Positions 1 through 14,518 of a stretch of DNA of 64,000 bases are shown piece after piece (positions within the stretch are counted from its first letter, which is position 1; each line of letters opens with the position of its first letter). The stretch is taken from contig NZ_FCOL02000022.1 of assembly GCF_001544515.1 (NCBI RefSeq), positions 1-64,000 on the forward strand, in the 5' to 3' direction. Under the pieces are notes generated by a model that did not search any database, was not told the DNA's origin, and saw only the letters and a list, made by a program, of their open reading frames with translations. The stretch comes from Caballeronia terrestris (lineage in GTDB: Bacteria > Pseudomonadota > Gammaproteobacteria > Burkholderiales > Burkholderiaceae). A program made the translations under genes and the position numbers.

Positions 1-161
1 GACCCCGCTCCCGAAGGGAGTAGCGCACACCAGGTTGAGTCAAGTGTTGTGCCAACAAGCACAGCCCAAGTAACACCGAACGCGCTTAACCCGCGCAGTT
101 CGACTACTTCTTCCCAGATTGGTTGTGGCGTCTCCCCCAGAAACGACACAGCAACAAGTCA
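1..161 (+). other. 23S-5S rRNA internal spacer
   Basis: This stretch lies directly before the 5S rRNA and has no open frame. It does not contain the conserved 3' end of 23S rRNA as I know it, so I read it as the spacer of an rRNA operon whose 16S and 23S genes lie upstream of the window. The segment near 107-127 resembles the spacer element seen just ahead of 5S genes in Burkholderia. A few bases of 23S could be included at the left edge. Confidence 0.6.
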
Positions 162-278
162 TGCCTCATGACCATAGCGAGTTGGTACCACCCCTTCCCA
201 TCCCGAACAGGACCGTGAAACGACTCCACGCCGATGATAGTGCGGATCTCCCGTGTGAAAGTAGGTAATCGTCAGGCT
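162..278 (+). rRNA. rrf: 5S ribosomal RNA
   Basis: This 117-nt block matches the burkholderial 5S rRNA consensus, including the CCATCCCGAAC loop and the GAAAGTAGGTAATCG region near the 3' end. The ends pair to form helix I (163-169 with 271-277), with one C-C mismatch at 167/273 where relatives have G-C. It is the last gene of an rRNA operon and is followed 15 nt later by an intrinsic terminator. It forms the central protuberance RNA of the 50S subunit. Confidence 0.95.
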
Positions 279-292
279 CCTCATGCGTTAAA

Positions 293-322
293 CAAAAACC
301 CCACCCTCAAAGTGGGGTTTTT
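293..322 (+). terminator. rRNA operon terminator
   Basis: An AAAACCCCAC arm and a GTGGGGTTTTT arm form a roughly 10-bp hairpin with a CCTCAAA-type loop, ending in a T run. It sits just after 5S rRNA and closes the rRNA operon. Confidence 0.85.
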
Positions 323-378
323 GCGTTGGGGCGCGGCTATATATGAGAGGGCTAATCGAGCCAGATCGAATGTTGGGC

Positions 379-407
379 TTGACACAAGCGTGTTGTTCTC
401 TCATAAT
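379..407 (+). promoter_or_regulatory. sigma70 promoter of the tRNA-tuf1 cluster
   Basis: A perfect -35 box TTGACA (379-384) is followed after exactly 17 bases by the -10 box CATAAT (402-407). The predicted start near 414 is about 8 nt before tRNA-Tyr. It is the best promoter match in the window and suits constitutive, high-level expression of three tRNAs and EF-Tu. Confidence 0.8.
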
Positions 408-421
408 CGATAGTTCTCTGC

Positions 422-507
422 GGAGGGGTGCCCGAGCGGCTAAAGGGGGCAGACTGTAAATCTGTTGGCTTACGCCTACGTTGGTTCGAATCCAACCTCC
501 TCCACCA
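422..507 (+). tRNA. tyrT: tRNA-Tyr (GTA anticodon)
   Basis: An 86-nt class II tRNA with a long variable arm. The anticodon loop reads ACTGTAAATC, giving anticodon GTA. The 7-bp acceptor stem closes, the T arm GGTTCGAATCC is present and CCA is encoded (505-507). It is the first gene of the Tyr-Gly-Thr-tuf transcript, the same order as tyrU-glyT-thrT-tufB of enterobacteria. The symbol follows common naming and may differ by strain. Confidence 0.95.
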
Positions 508-544
508 GAATTAAAGCGGTAATACGTAGGGAATCAACGCCCGT

Positions 545-618
545 GCGGGTGTAGCTCAATGGTAGAGCAGAAGCCTTCCAAGCTTATGACGAGGGTTCGA
601 TTCCCTTCACCCGCTCCA
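545..618 (+). tRNA. glyT: tRNA-Gly (TCC anticodon)
   Basis: A 74-nt tRNA beginning GCGGGTG, with anticodon loop CTTCCAA (anticodon TCC), T arm GGTTCGATTCC and encoded CCA (616-618). It reads GGA and GGG codons. It lies 37 nt after tRNA-Tyr and is cotranscribed with it. Confidence 0.95.
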
Positions 619-632
619 ACATCAATGGTTGC

Positions 633-707
<75 letters not shown>

Positions 708-770
708 GTAGCTTCGGTTTAGAGTGTTTGCGCGCGGCGCAAGGTACGAAAATCCTGTTAGGAGTCGAAA

Positions 771-1961
771 ATGGCCAAAGGTAAATTCGAGCGGACCAAG
801 CCGCACGTGAACGTTGGAACGATTGGTCACGTTGACCACGGCAAGACCACGCTGACGGCAGCGATCACGACGGTGCTGACCAAGAAGTTCGGCGGCGAAG
901 CCAAGGCGTATGACCAGATCGACGCGGCGCCGGAAGAAAAGGCGCGTGGTATCACGATCAACACGGCGCACGTCGAGTACAAAACGGCTAACCGCCACTA
1001 CGCACACGTCGATTGCCCGGGTCACGCCGACTATGTGAAGAACATGATCACGGGTGCCGCGCAGATGGACGGCGCGATCCTGGTGTGTTCGGCCGCCGAC
1101 GGCCCGATGCCGCAAACGCGTGAGCACATCCTGTTGGCTCGTCAGGTTGGCGTGCCGTACATCATCGTGTTCCTGAACAAGTGCGACATGGTTGATGATG
1201 CCGAGCTGCTCGAGCTCGTCGAAATGGAAGTGCGCGAGCTCCTCTCGAAGTACGACTTCCCGGGCGACGACACGCCGATCATCAAGGGTTCGGCCAAGCT
1301 CGCGCTGGAAGGCGACAAGGGCGAGCTGGGCGAAGTGGCGATCATGAACCTGGCCGACGCACTGGACACGTACATCCCGACGCCGGAGCGTGCAGTTGAC
1401 GGCGCGTTCCTGATGCCGGTGGAAGATGTGTTCTCGATCTCGGGTCGCGGCACGGTGGTGACGGGCCGTATCGAGCGCGGCGTGGTGAAGGTTGGTGAAG
1501 AAATCGAAATCGTTGGTATCAAGCCGACGGTGAAGACGACCTGCACGGGCGTGGAAATGTTCCGCAAGCTGCTCGACCAAGGTCAAGCGGGCGACAACGT
1601 CGGTATCCTGCTGCGCGGCACGAAGCGTGAAGACGTCGAGCGTGGTCAGGTGCTGGCCAAGCCGGGTTCGATCAACCCGCACACGCACTTCACGGCAGAG
1701 GTGTATGTTCTGTCGAAGGACGAAGGCGGTCGTCACACGCCGTTCTTCAACAACTATCGCCCGCAGTTCTACTTCCGTACGACGGACGTGACCGGTTCGA
1801 TCGAGTTGCCGAAGGACAAGGAAATGGTCATGCCGGGCGACAACGTGTCGATCACGGTAAAGCTGATCAACCCGATCGCGATGGAAGAAGGCCTGCGCTT
1901 CGCCATCCGTGAAGGCGGCCGTACGGTCGGCGCGGGTGTCGTTGCGAAGATTCTCGAGTAA
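771..1961 (+). CDS. tuf1: Elongation factor Tu, copy 1
   Basis: A 396-residue GTPase that delivers aminoacyl-tRNA to the ribosomal A site. The G motifs are GHVDHGKT (19-26), DCPGH (81-85) and NKCD (about 136-139), followed by beta-barrel domains 2 and 3 of normal length. The ATG follows an AGGAGT site. It is almost identical to tuf2 (19897-21087): I find only codon 2 (GCC against GCA) and codon 71 (AAA Lys against GAA Glu) different. Position 71 is acidic in E. coli (Asp), so Lys here is the odd one. Flanks outside the reading frame are unrelated, as expected for gene conversion confined to the CDS. Confidence 0.98.
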   Translation: MAKGKFERTKPHVNVGTIGHVDHGKTTLTAAITTVLTKKFGGEAKAYDQIDAAPEEKARGITINTAHVEYKTANRHYAHVDCPGHADYVKNMITGAAQMDGAILVCSAADGPMPQTREHILLARQVGVPYIIVFLNKCDMVDDAELLELVEMEVRELLSKYDFPGDDTPIIKGSAKLALEGDKGELGEVAIMNLADALDTYIPTPERAVDGAFLMPVEDVFSISGRGTVVTGRIERGVVKVGEEIEIVGIKPTVKTTCTGVEMFRKLLDQGQAGDNVGILLRGTKREDVERGQVLAKPGSINPHTHFTAEVYVLSKDEGGRHTPFFNNYRPQFYFRTTDVTGSIELPKDKEMVMPGDNVSITVKLINPIAMEEGLRFAIREGGRTVGAGVVAKILE

Positions 1962-1995
1962 AAGCCAGAAATTTTCTCGATAATCGGTAGTTTTC

Positions 1996-2019
1996 GGGGT
2001 CGTCGATAGCGTCGACCCC
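1996..2019 (+). other. Hairpin between tuf1 and tRNA-Trp
   Basis: GGGGTCG (1996-2002) pairs with CGACCCC (2013-2019) around a 10-nt loop, starting 34 nt after the tuf1 stop and ending 9 nt before tRNA-Trp. There is no T run, so I read it as a processing or mRNA-stabilising hairpin that allows readthrough to tRNA-Trp and secE. Confidence 0.4.
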
Positions 2020-2028
2020 AAATGGTTT

Positions 2029-2104
2029 AGGGGTATAGCTCAACTGGCAGAGCGTCGGTCTCCAAAACCGAAGGTTGGGGGTTCGATTCCCTCTGCCCCT
2101 GCCA
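2029..2104 (+). tRNA. trpT: tRNA-Trp (CCA anticodon)
   Basis: A 76-nt tRNA beginning AGGGGTA, with anticodon loop CTCCAAA (anticodon CCA), T arm GGTTCGATTCC, a matching acceptor 3' strand and encoded CCA (2102-2104). It lies between tuf1 and secE, a position typical of betaproteobacteria. Confidence 0.95.
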
Positions 2105-2138
2105 CATTATTGCGCCAAGTGGCGCTGTTCAAGGTGTT

Positions 2139-2519
2139 ATGGCGAATCCTTCCGTCGAAACTGTAAATACTTCCAGCGACAAGTTGATGGTGGCCGCGGG
2201 CGTATTGTTGGTATTGGCCGGGTTCGTGGGTTTCTTCTGGCTCGGTGGCCAGGAGTGGTACGTTCGCGGCGCCGCGTTGGCTATCGGCGTTGTCGCGGGA
2301 GTGGCGGTCGGTCTGCTCTCCGCGCCGGGGAAGGGGTTCATCGCCTTCGCCAAAGATTCGTACAAGGAAGTTCGTAAGGTTGTTTGGCCGACCCGCAAGG
2401 AAGCAACGCAGACAACGCTGGTGGTCTTCGCCTTTGTACTGATCATGGCCATCTTTCTCTGGCTTAGCGATAAGTCGATAGAATGGATGATTTTCTCGGT
2501 GATTCTGGGTTGGAAATGA
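2139..2519 (+). CDS. secE: Preprotein translocase subunit SecE
   Basis: A 126-residue inner-membrane protein that clamps SecY in the SecYEG channel. Hydrophobic segments lie near 16-36, 43-61 and 94-110. The conserved cytoplasmic amphipathic motif [13 protein letters not shown] (77-89) precedes the essential last helix. The three-helix form is the E. coli type. An AAGG-like site precedes the ATG. It is followed by nusG after one base, forming a translationally coupled secE-nusG pair. Confidence 0.97.
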   Translation: MANPSVETVNTSSDKLMVAAGVLLVLAGFVGFFWLGGQEWYVRGAALAIGVVAGVAVGLLSAPGKGFIAFAKDSYKEVRKVVWPTRKEATQTTLVVFAFVLIMAIFLWLSDKSIEWMIFSVILGWK

Positions 2520-2520
2520 T

Positions 2521-3078
2521 ATGAGCGATACTCCGGCATCCCCGAGTGGAAAACGTTGGTATGTTGTGCACGCTTACTCTGGAATGGAAAAGAGCGTGCA
2601 GCGGGCGCTTCAGGAGCGCATTGAACGCGCCGGCATGCAGGATCAGTTCGGCCAGATCCTGGTTCCGACCGAAGAGGTCGTTGAGGTGAAGGGTGGTCAT
2701 AAGTCGGTGACCGAGCGTCGTTTCTTCCCGGGCTACGTCTTAGTCGAAATGGAAATGACGGACGAGACGTGGCACTTGGTGAAGAATACGGCTAAGGTCA
2801 CAGGGTTTGTTGGTGGGGCGCGTAATCGTCCAAGCCCGATTTCCCCGCGGGAAGTTGAAAAAATCATGTCTCAAATGCAGGAAGGCGTAGAAAAACCGCG
2901 CCCGAAGACGTTGTTTGAGGTAGGGGAGATGGTTCGCGTGAAGGACGGCCCGTTCACTGACTTTAACGGAAACGTCGAAGAAGTGAACTATGAGAAGTCG
3001 CGCGTTCGCGTATCCGTAACCATCTTTGGTCGCTCGACTCCGGTTGAACTTGAGTTCGGCCAGGTCGAAAAATTGTAG
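2521..3078 (+). CDS. nusG: Transcription termination/antitermination factor NusG
   Basis: A 185-residue factor that binds RNA polymerase and links it to Rho, NusE (S10) or the ribosome. The NGN domain covers about 11-122 ([13 protein letters not shown] at the start) and the KOW domain about 132-185 with [11 protein letters not shown]. The start ATG is one base beyond the secE stop. The longer-than-usual N-terminus ([10 protein letters not shown]) is common in Burkholderia. It is followed by a 149-nt gap before rplK. Confidence 0.97.
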   Translation: MSDTPASPSGKRWYVVHAYSGMEKSVQRALQERIERAGMQDQFGQILVPTEEVVEVKGGHKSVTERRFFPGYVLVEMEMTDETWHLVKNTAKVTGFVGGARNRPSPISPREVEKIMSQMQEGVEKPRPKTLFEVGEMVRVKDGPFTDFNGNVEEVNYEKSRVRVSVTIFGRSTPVELEFGQVEKL

Positions 3079-3227
3079 ATCTGAATTCTGCGCGCCGTGC
3101 TCACGCCCGTCGCGCAATTCGCGCTTACGGTCCGCGTCGTGGCCGTTGAGGAGCGTAAGTAGCCGACTTTCGGCAAAAGCGCGCTATCACTCACCGAACG
3201 CTAATGCGTTCAGAAGAGGTTTTCAAC

Positions 3228-3659
3228 ATGGCAAAGAAAATCATTGGCTTTATCAAGCTGCAGATTCCTGCAGGTAAAGCCAACCCGTCGCCGCCGGTCG
3301 GTCCGGCACTGGGCCAACGTGGCCTGAACATCATGGAGTTCTGCAAGGCGTTCAACGCGCAGACTCAAGCGATGGAGCCGGGTCTGCCGGTGCCGGTCGT
3401 CATTACGGCATTCGCGGACAAGAGCTTCACGTTCATCATGAAGACGCCGCCGGCCACCGTTCTGATCAAGAAAGCGGCCAAGATCGACAAGGGTTCGGCA
3501 AAGCCGCACACCGATAAGGTCGGCACTATCACCCGCGCGCAAGCGGAAGAAATCGCGAAGACCAAGCTGCCCGACTTGACGGCAGCGGATCTGGATGCAG
3601 CGGTCCGTACTATCGCTGGTAGCGCCCGTTCGATGGGCATCACCGTGGAGGGCGTGTAA
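3228..3659 (+). CDS. rplK: 50S ribosomal protein L11
   Basis: A 143-residue protein that, with 23S helices 43/44, forms the GTPase-associated centre. The Pro-rich [20 protein letters not shown] segment is intact. I chose the ATG at 3228 because the AGAAGAGG site at 3212-3219 fits it and the product begins [10 protein letters not shown] like all orthologs; an in-frame ATG at 3204 would add eight residues without family support. It ends directly against rplA (ATG at 3660), which implies coupling. Confidence 0.97.
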   Translation: MAKKIIGFIKLQIPAGKANPSPPVGPALGQRGLNIMEFCKAFNAQTQAMEPGLPVPVVITAFADKSFTFIMKTPPATVLIKKAAKIDKGSAKPHTDKVGTITRAQAEEIAKTKLPDLTAADLDAAVRTIAGSARSMGITVEGV

Positions 3660-4355
3660 ATGGCTAAGCTTTCTAAGCGTCTTCAAGCGTTCGCGACCAA
3701 GGTCGACCGTCAGAAGCTTTATCCCGTCGACGATGCGCTGAACCTCGTCAAAGAATGCGCAAGCGCCAAGTTCGACGAATCGATCGACGTGGCTGTGCAA
3801 CTCGGCATCGACGCCAAGAAGTCTGACCAAGTGGTTCGCGGCTCGGTCGTTCTGCCGGCGGGTACGGGAAAGTCGGTTCGCGTCGCGGTGTTCGCGCAAG
3901 GCGAAAAAGCGGAGCAGGCTCGTGCTGCTGGCGCAGAGATCGTCGGTATGGAAGACCTGGCTGAGCAGGTCAAAGCCGGCAATCTGAACTTCGACGTCGT
4001 GATCGCTTCGCCGGACACGATGCGCGTCGTTGGTACGCTCGGTCAGATTCTCGGTCCGCGCGGCCTGATGCCGAATCCGAAGGTTGGTACGGTTACCGCC
4101 GACGTCGCCCAGGCTGTGAAGAACGCCAAGGCGGGTCAGGTCCAGTTCCGTGTGGATAAGGGCGGTATCATCCACGCAACGATCGGCCGTGCTTCGTTCG
4201 AGCCGGCATCGTTGCGTCAGAACCTGTCGGCACTGGTGGAAGCCCTTCAAAAGGCCAAACCGGCGACCAGCAAGGGCGTGTATCTGCGCAAGATCGCATT
4301 GTCGAGCACCATGGGTGTCGGCGTGCGCGTCGATCAAGGAACGCTCGCGCAGTAA
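3660..4355 (+). CDS. rplA: 50S ribosomal protein L1
   Basis: A 231-residue L1-stalk protein that helps release deacylated tRNA from the E site and, in well-studied bacteria, represses its own operon. The signature [16 protein letters not shown] is present around residues 128-143. Its ATG abuts the rplK stop. A 289-nt leader separates it from rplJ. Confidence 0.97.
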   Translation: MAKLSKRLQAFATKVDRQKLYPVDDALNLVKECASAKFDESIDVAVQLGIDAKKSDQVVRGSVVLPAGTGKSVRVAVFAQGEKAEQARAAGAEIVGMEDLAEQVKAGNLNFDVVIASPDTMRVVGTLGQILGPRGLMPNPKVGTVTADVAQAVKNAKAGQVQFRVDKGGIIHATIGRASFEPASLRQNLSALVEALQKAKPATSKGVYLRKIALSSTMGVGVRVDQGTLAQ

Positions 4356-4644
4356 AGAATTGTGCGCATGGCCGGTTGGCTGTGCGTGGAGGGCTTTGGG
4401 CGGCTGTGGTTCAGATGGTTGAGCCCCAGCCGGTTGTCAAAGACCGTTGGTGGTGACGCATTGGGTAGGCGTGACCTTAATGAAGGCCAACGCAGATGGC
4501 GAACCCGGAAAGTTTTGTAGTGGTTGAAGTCGGTTGTCGTATGCCAAATGGTGTACACCAGCTGATCGAAATGCTCCTAACAGGTCGGACGCCGTTGTTG
4601 AACGCGATGTGCCACGTCGGCGCGTCGAATCTGGAGGTTTAACC
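4356..4644 (+). promoter_or_regulatory. rplJ leader, probable L10 autoregulatory region
   Basis: This 289-nt non-coding interval lies where other bacteria carry the L10 leader, an RNA bound by the L10-L7/L12 complex to control rplJL translation. It is G-rich and can fold in several ways. It contains the 12-bp perfect palindrome TGGTGTACACCA (4549-4560) and ends in the strong GGAGG site of rplJ. I cannot assign the kink-turn or a promoter with confidence. Confidence 0.45.
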
Positions 4645-5142
4645 GTGCCACTGAACAAAGAAAGTAAGCAGGCAGTCGTCGCCGAAGTCGCCGCGCAAGT
4701 CGCGAAGGCTCAGACGATGGTGCTCGCTGAGTATCGTGGGATCACGGTTGGCGATCTGACCAAGCTGCGTGCGAAAGCGCGCGAGCAGCAGGTGTATCTC
4801 CGCGTGTTGAAAAACACGCTGGCGCGTCGCGCCGTGGAAGGTACGCCGTTCGCTCCGCTGGCTGAGCAGATGACCGGTCCTCTGATCTACGGCATCTCGG
4901 AAGATGCCATTGCTGCAGCCAAGGTCGTCAATGACTTCGGCAAGGGCAATGACAAGTTGATCATCAAGGCTGGTTCCTACGAAGGCAACGTGATGGACAA
5001 GGCAGGCGTGCAAGCGCTGGCCAACATCCCGAGCCGCGAAGAACTGCTCTCCAAGCTGCTTTACGTTATGCAAGCGCCTGTTGCTGGCTTCGCGCGTGGC
5101 CTCGCCGCGCTCGCGGAAAAGAAGCAGGGCGAAGCTGCGTAA
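4645..5142 (+). CDS. rplJ: 50S ribosomal protein L10
   Basis: A 165-residue protein that anchors L7/L12 dimers at the base of the ribosomal stalk. I use the GTG at 4645, which gives [12 protein letters not shown] at the N-terminus and lies 9 nt after the GGAGG at 4633-4637. An upstream in-frame ATG would add residues with no family counterpart. The C-terminal helix (about 135-165) is the L7/L12-binding segment. It is cotranscribed with rplL, 83 nt downstream. Confidence 0.96.
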   Translation: MPLNKESKQAVVAEVAAQVAKAQTMVLAEYRGITVGDLTKLRAKAREQQVYLRVLKNTLARRAVEGTPFAPLAEQMTGPLIYGISEDAIAAAKVVNDFGKGNDKLIIKAGSYEGNVMDKAGVQALANIPSREELLSKLLYVMQAPVAGFARGLAALAEKKQGEAA

Positions 5143-5225
5143 CGTATTCACTTGGGCACCAGTTGCTCAGTTAGGTAATAGCTAGATCGCTAGCTCGATC
5201 CGAATTCAATCTAGGAGTATTTCAA

Positions 5226-5597
5226 ATGGCAATCGCAAAAGAAGACATCCTCGAAGCCGTAGGCTCGATGTCGGTTCTGGAACTGAACGAGCTGGTCAAG
5301 GCGTTCGAAGAGAAGTTCGGCGTGTCGGCTGCAGCAGTTGCTGTCGCTGGCCCGGCAGGCGCTGCAGCTGCAGTCGCTGAAGAACAAACCGAATTCACGG
5401 TCAACCTGACGGAAATCGGCGCGAACAAGGTTTCGGTCATTAAGGCTGTTCGTGAACTGACGGGTCTCGGCCTGAAGGAAGCGAAGGACCTGGTCGACGG
5501 TGCACCGAAGCCTGTGAAGGAAGCGGTACCGAAGGCTGCCGCTGAAGAAGCGAAGAAGAAGTTGGAAGAAGCAGGCGCGAAAGCTGAAATCAAGTAA
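5226..5597 (+). CDS. rplL: 50S ribosomal protein L7/L12
   Basis: A 123-residue acidic stalk protein that recruits translation GTPases. It shows the N-terminal dimerisation domain (1-32), an Ala/Gly-rich hinge (about 33-52) and a C-terminal factor-binding domain with the [20 protein letters not shown] segment. An AGGAG site (5213-5217) serves the ATG. The gene is followed by a terminator or attenuator that separates stalk-protein from rpoBC expression. Confidence 0.97.
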   Translation: MAIAKEDILEAVGSMSVLELNELVKAFEEKFGVSAAAVAVAGPAGAAAAVAEEQTEFTVNLTEIGANKVSVIKAVRELTGLGLKEAKDLVDGAPKPVKEAVPKAAAEEAKKKLEEAGAKAEIK

Positions 5598-5617
5598 GTT
5601 TCATTGCGCTTTGCGGA

Positions 5618-5646
5618 GGCTGGCGGTTTCCACCGCCGGCCTTTTT
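5618..5646 (+). terminator. rplL-rpoB attenuator/terminator
   Basis: GGCTGGCGGT (5618-5627) pairs with ACCGCCGGCC (5632-5641) around a TTCC loop and is followed by five T. At this site partial termination is well known in other bacteria and sets the lower level of rpoBC relative to rplJL. Confidence 0.75.
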
Positions 5647-5962
5647 GTGCTTTGTGCGGACTAACTTATTAATTGCCGGTTTCGGCAAAAAAGTCTGCCT
5701 AGAGGCCAAAGAGAATTGTCGATCGGAATATCATGCCGATACTTCTCTTTGTCTTCTGAAGCGACTGCAGAAGGCAAGTTTGGTCGGGTAGCGGGCAACA
5801 CAGGCATCCGCTGCCGTCAGCCAGCGGTTGGTAGCGGCCAACCACCAAGCTTCTAGGCTCGTTCGTCCTCGCAGGGCGACTCACGAGTCTCAGTCGGTGA
5901 ACACCGGGTCGTGTCATCGAGGTATCCCGCCTCGGCAACGCCCGCCGTGATTCGGAGATCGT
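5647..5962 (+). promoter_or_regulatory. rpoB leader region
   Basis: This is a 316-nt non-coding stretch between the attenuator and rpoB. Apart from a weak GGAG-type ribosome site 8 nt before rpoB I see no clear sigma70 promoter, tRNA or small gene. A long leader ahead of rpoB is usual and is an RNase III processing region in E. coli; whether that applies here cannot be read from the sequence. Confidence 0.35.
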
Positions 5963-10069
<4,107 letters not shown>

Positions 10070-10090
10070 TCGGACTACGGAGAGAAGGCA

Positions 10091-13000
10091 ATGAAAGCTC
10101 TGCTCGATCTATTCAAGCAAGTCCAGCAAGAAGAAGTATTCGACGCGATCAAGATCGGTCTGGCCTCGCCCGACAAGATTCGTTCGTGGTCGTTCGGTGA
10201 AGTCAAGAAGCCGGAAACCATCAACTACCGCACATTCAAGCCGGAACGCGATGGTCTGTTCTGCGCGAAGATCTTCGGGCCGATCAAGGACTACGAGTGC
10301 CTGTGCGGCAAGTACAAGCGCCTGAAGCACCGCGGCGTGATCTGCGAAAAGTGCGGCGTCGAAGTGACGCTCGCGAAGGTGCGTCGCGAACGGATGGGCC
10401 ACATCGAACTGGCCTCGCCGGTTGCGCACATCTGGTTCCTGAAGTCGTTGCCGTCGCGTCTGGGCATGGTGCTCGACATGACGTTGCGCGACATCGAGCG
10501 CGTGCTGTATTTCGAGGCATACGTGGTGATCGATCCGGGCATGACGCCGCTGAAAGCGCGGCAGATCATGACGGAAGAGGATTACTACAACAAGGTCGAA
10601 GAGTACGGTGACGAGTTCCGCGCCGAGATGGGCGCGGAAGGCGTGCGCGAACTGCTGCGCGCGATCAACATCGACGAACAGGTCGAGATGCTGCGCACCG
10701 AACTCAAGAACACGGGTTCGGAAGCGAAGATCAAGAAGTACGCTAAGCGCCTGAAAGTGCTCGAGGCCTTCCAGCGTTCGGGCATCAAGCCCGACTGGAT
10801 GGTGCTCGAAGTGCTGCCGGTGCTGCCGCCGGAACTGCGTCCGCTCGTGCCGCTCGACGGCGGCCGTTTCGCGACGTCGGACCTGAACGACCTGTATCGC
10901 CGCGTGATCAACCGTAACAACCGGTTGAAGCGTTTGCTCGAACTGAAGGCGCCTGAAATCATCGTCCGCAACGAAAAGCGGATGCTGCAGGAAGCCGTGG
11001 ATTCGCTGCTCGACAACGGTCGTCGCGGCAAGGCGATGACGGGCGCGAACAAGCGTCCGCTGAAGTCGCTCGCCGACATGATCAAGGGCAAGGGCGGTCG
11101 TTTCCGTCAGAACTTGCTCGGCAAGCGTGTCGACTATTCGGGCCGTTCGGTGATCGTGGTCGGTCCGACGCTCAAGCTGCATCAGTGCGGCCTGCCGAAG
11201 CTGATGGCGCTCGAACTGTTCAAGCCGTTCATCTTCAATAAGCTGGAAGTGATGGGCGTCGCTACGACCATCAAGGCGGCGAAGAAGGAAGTCGAGAACC
11301 AGACGCCGGTGGTGTGGGACATTCTCGAAGAGGTCATTCGCGAACATCCGGTCATGCTGAACCGCGCGCCGACGCTGCACCGACTCGGCATCCAGGCTTT
11401 CGAGCCGGTGCTGATCGAAGGCAAGGCGATCCAGCTGCATCCGCTCGTTTGCGCGGCGTTCAACGCCGACTTCGACGGTGACCAGATGGCCGTTCACGTG
11501 CCGCTGTCGCTGGAAGCGCAGATGGAAGCGCGCACGCTGATGCTGGCGTCGAACAACGTCCTGTTCCCGGCGAACGGCGATCCGTCGATCGTGCCGTCGC
11601 AGGATATCGTGCTGGGTCTCTACTATGCATCGCGTGAAGCGGTGAACGGCAAGGGCGAAGGCATGACGTTCACGGGCGTGTCGGAAGTGATCCGCGCGTA
11701 CGAGAACAAGGAAGTCGAGCTGGCATCGCGCGTCAACGTGCGGATCACCGAAATGGTCCACAACGAAGACCAGAGCGAAGGCGCGCCGAAGTTCGTGCCG
11801 AAGATCTCGTTGTTCGCCACCACGGTCGGCCGTTCGATCCTGTCGGAGATTTTGCCGCCGGGCCTGCCGTTCACGGTGCTGAACAAGCCGCTGAAGAAGA
11901 AGGAAATTTCGCGCCTGATCAACACGGCGTTCCGCAAGTGCGGTCTCCGCGAAACGGTGATCTTCGCCGACCAGCTGATGCAGATGGGTTTCCGTCTCGC
12001 GACGCGCGCGGGCATTTCGATTTGCGTCGACGACATGCTCGTGCCGCCGCAGAAAGAAACGATCGTCGGCGATGCCGCGAAGAAGGTGAAGGAATACGAC
12101 CGTCAGTACATGTCGGGTCTCGTCACCGCGCAGGAACGCTACAACAACGTGGTCGACATCTGGTCGGCGACGTCGGAAGCGGTCGGCAAGGCGATGATGG
12201 AGCAGCTCGCGACGGAGCCGGTGGTCGATCGCGACGGCAACCAGACGAAGCAGGAATCGTTCAACTCGATCTACATGATGGCCGACTCGGGCGCGCGCGG
12301 TTCCGCTGTGCAGATTCGTCAGCTGGCCGGTATGCGTGGCCTGATGGCGAAGCCGGACGGCTCGATCATCGAGACGCCGATTACGGCGAACTTCCGCGAA
12401 GGCCTGAACGTGTTGCAGTACTTCATCTCGACCCACGGTGCACGTAAGGGTCTGGCTGATACGGCGCTCAAGACGGCGAACTCGGGTTACCTGACGCGGC
12501 GTCTCGTCGACGTGACGCAGGATCTGGTCGTGGTCGAGGACGATTGCGGCACGACGAACGGCGTGGCGATGAAGGCGCTGGTCGAAGGCGGCGAAGTCGT
12601 CGAAGCGCTGCGTGACCGGATTCTCGGTCGGGTTGCGGTGGCCGACGTCGTCAATCCGGAATCGCAGGAAACGCTCTACGCGTCCGGCGATCTGCTCGAT
12701 GAAGACGCGGTCGAGGAAATCGAACGCCTCGGCATCGACGAAGTGCGCGTGCGCACGCCGCTCACCTGCGAAACGCGTTACGGCCTGTGCGCAAGCTGCT
12801 ATGGCCGCGACCTGGGTCGTGGTTCGCGCGTGAACGTCGGCGAAGCGGTCGGTGTGATCGCGGCGCAATCGATCGGCGAGCCGGGCACGCAGCTTACGAT
12901 GCGTACGTTCCACATCGGTGGTGCGGCGTCGCGTGCGGCGGTGGCTTCGTCGGTTGAAGCGAAGAGCAACGGCACGGTGCGTTTCACGCCGACGATGCGT

Positions 13001-14329
13001 TACGTCACGAACGCGAAGGGCGAGCAGGTCGTCATTTCGCGCTCAGGCGAGGCGATCATCGCCGACGACCTCGGTCGTGAACGTGAACGTCACAAAATCC
13101 CGTACGGCGCGACGCTGCTGCAACTCGACGGCGCGCAGATCAAGGCCGGTACGCAACTGGCTCAATGGGATCCGCTGACGCGTCCGATCATCACCGAGTG
13201 GGGCGGTACGGTGAAGTTCGAGAACGTCGAGGAAGGCGTGACGGTTGCGAAGCAGATCGACGATGTGACCGGTCTTTCGACCTTGGTCGTGATCGACGTG
13301 AAGCGGCGTGGCTCGCAGGCTGCCAAGAGTGTTCGTCCGCAGGTGAAACTGCTCGACGCGCAGGGCGAGGAAGTGAAGATCCCGAACACCGAGCATTCGG
13401 TGCAGATCGGCTTCCAGGTCGGCGCACTGATCACCGTGAAGGATGGTCAGCAAGTGCAGGTCGGTGAAGTGCTGGCACGGATCCCGGTTGAAGCGCAGAA
13501 AACGCGTGACATTACCGGTGGTCTGCCGCGCGTGGCCGAACTGTTCGAAGCGCGCTCGCCGAAGGACGCCGGCATTCTGGCGGAAGTCACGGGCACGACG
13601 TCGTTCGGTAAGGACACGAAGGGCAAGCAGCGTCTCGTGATCACGGATCTCGAAGGCGAACAGCACGAGTTCCTGATCGCGAAGGAAAAGCAGGTTCTGG
13701 TTCACGATGGTCAGGTCGTCAACAAGGGCGAAATGATCGTGGACGGTCCGGCCGATCCGCACGACATCCTGCGTCTGCAGGGTATCGAAGCGCTGTCGCG
13801 TTACATCGTGGACGAAGTGCAGGACGTGTACCGTCTGCAGGGCGTGAAGATCAACGACAAGCACATCGAGGTGATCGTGCGTCAGATGTTGCGTCGTGTT
13901 CAGATCGTCGATAACGGCGATACGCGTTTCATCATGGGTGAACAAGTCGAACGTTCGGACATGCTGGACGAGAACGACCGGATGGCCGCGGAAGACAAGA
14001 TCCCCGCGACCTACGAGAACGTGCTGCTCGGTATCACGAAGGCTTCGCTCTCGACCGATTCGTTCATCTCTGCGGCGTCGTTCCAGGAAACGACTCGCGT
14101 GCTGACCGAAGCGGCAATCATGGGCAAGCGCGACGATCTGCGTGGCCTGAAGGAAAACGTGATCGTCGGCCGTCTGATTCCGGCCGGTACCGGTCTCGCG
14201 TTCCACAAGGCGCGCAAGAGCAAGGAAATGTCGGATCGCGAACGCTTCGACCAGATCGCAGCGGAAGAATCGTTCGATTTCGGTACGCCCGAAGCTGCAC
14301 CTGCAGAACAGCAACATCCGGCGGAGTGA
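10091..14329 (+). CDS. rpoC: RNA polymerase subunit beta prime
   Basis: A 1412-residue subunit carrying the catalytic Mg site NADFDGDQM, with Asp460, Asp462 and Asp464 at exactly the E. coli positions. The N-terminal zinc-binding domain uses Cys70, Cys72, Cys85 and Cys88. The second zinc site uses DCGTTNG and the [13 protein letters not shown] cluster. Trigger-loop and bridge-helix regions are intact. It follows rpoB with a GGAGAGAAGG site and ends before a strong terminator. Confidence 0.98.
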   Translation: MKALLDLFKQVQQEEVFDAIKIGLASPDKIRSWSFGEVKKPETINYRTFKPERDGLFCAKIFGPIKDYECLCGKYKRLKHRGVICEKCGVEVTLAKVRRERMGHIELASPVAHIWFLKSLPSRLGMVLDMTLRDIERVLYFEAYVVIDPGMTPLKARQIMTEEDYYNKVEEYGDEFRAEMGAEGVRELLRAINIDEQVEMLRTELKNTGSEAKIKKYAKRLKVLEAFQRSGIKPDWMVLEVLPVLPPELRPLVPLDGGRFATSDLNDLYRRVINRNNRLKRLLELKAPEIIVRNEKRMLQEAVDSLLDNGRRGKAMTGANKRPLKSLADMIKGKGGRFRQNLLGKRVDYSGRSVIVVGPTLKLHQCGLPKLMALELFKPFIFNKLEVMGVATTIKAAKKEVENQTPVVWDILEEVIREHPVMLNRAPTLHRLGIQAFEPVLIEGKAIQLHPLVCAAFNADFDGDQMAVHVPLSLEAQMEARTLMLASNNVLFPANGDPSIVPSQDIVLGLYYASREAVNGKGEGMTFTGVSEVIRAYENKEVELASRVNVRITEMVHNEDQSEGAPKFVPKISLFATTVGRSILSEILPPGLPFTVLNKPLKKKEISRLINTAFRKCGLRETVIFADQLMQMGFRLATRAGISICVDDMLVPPQKETIVGDAAKKVKEYDRQYMSGLVTAQERYNNVVDIWSATSEAVGKAMMEQLATEPVVDRDGNQTKQESFNSIYMMADSGARGSAVQIRQLAGMRGLMAKPDGSIIETPITANFREGLNVLQYFISTHGARKGLADTALKTANSGYLTRRLVDVTQDLVVVEDDCGTTNGVAMKALVEGGEVVEALRDRILGRVAVADVVNPESQETLYASGDLLDEDAVEEIERLGIDEVRVRTPLTCETRYGLCASCYGRDLGRGSRVNVGEAVGVIAAQSIGEPGTQLTMRTFHIGGAASRAAVASSVEAKSNGTVRFTPTMRYVTNAKGEQVVISRSGEAIIADDLGRERERHKIPYGATLLQLDGAQIKAGTQLAQWDPLTRPIITEWGGTVKFENVEEGVTVAKQIDDVTGLSTLVVIDVKRRGSQAAKSVRPQVKLLDAQGEEVKIPNTEHSVQIGFQVGALITVKDGQQVQVGEVLARIPVEAQKTRDITGGLPRVAELFEARSPKDAGILAEVTGTTSFGKDTKGKQRLVITDLEGEQHEFLIAKEKQVLVHDGQVVNKGEMIVDGPADPHDILRLQGIEALSRYIVDEVQDVYRLQGVKINDKHIEVIVRQMLRRVQIVDNGDTRFIMGEQVERSDMLDENDRMAAEDKIPATYENVLLGITKASLSTDSFISAASFQETTRVLTEAAIMGKRDDLRGLKENVIVGRLIPAGTGLAFHKARKSKEMSDRERFDQIAAEESFDFGTPEAAPAEQQHPAE

Positions 14330-14382
14330 GTTGGCGGGGCTCGGGTCTGACGATTCGGGCTCCAACAACTAGCCAGCCGTTC

Positions 14383-14417
14383 AAAAGCCGCTCGGTTTCC
14401 ACCGAGCGGCTTTTTTA
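14383..14417 (+). terminator. rpoBC terminator
   Basis: AAAAGCCGCTCGGT and ACCGAGCGGCTTTT form a 14-bp perfect hairpin with a TTCC loop and a six-T tail, 53 nt after the rpoC stop. The downstream recQ must therefore have its own promoter. Confidence 0.92.
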
Positions 14418-14518
14418 TTTCCATCGTCCGATCGGTCAACGCGCGTCCCGCGCCCGGGAAACCCGTGTCATCGTTGGTAAAATCGGTCCACTCTCGCTAC
14501 GACGCCACCGTCCTTTCA

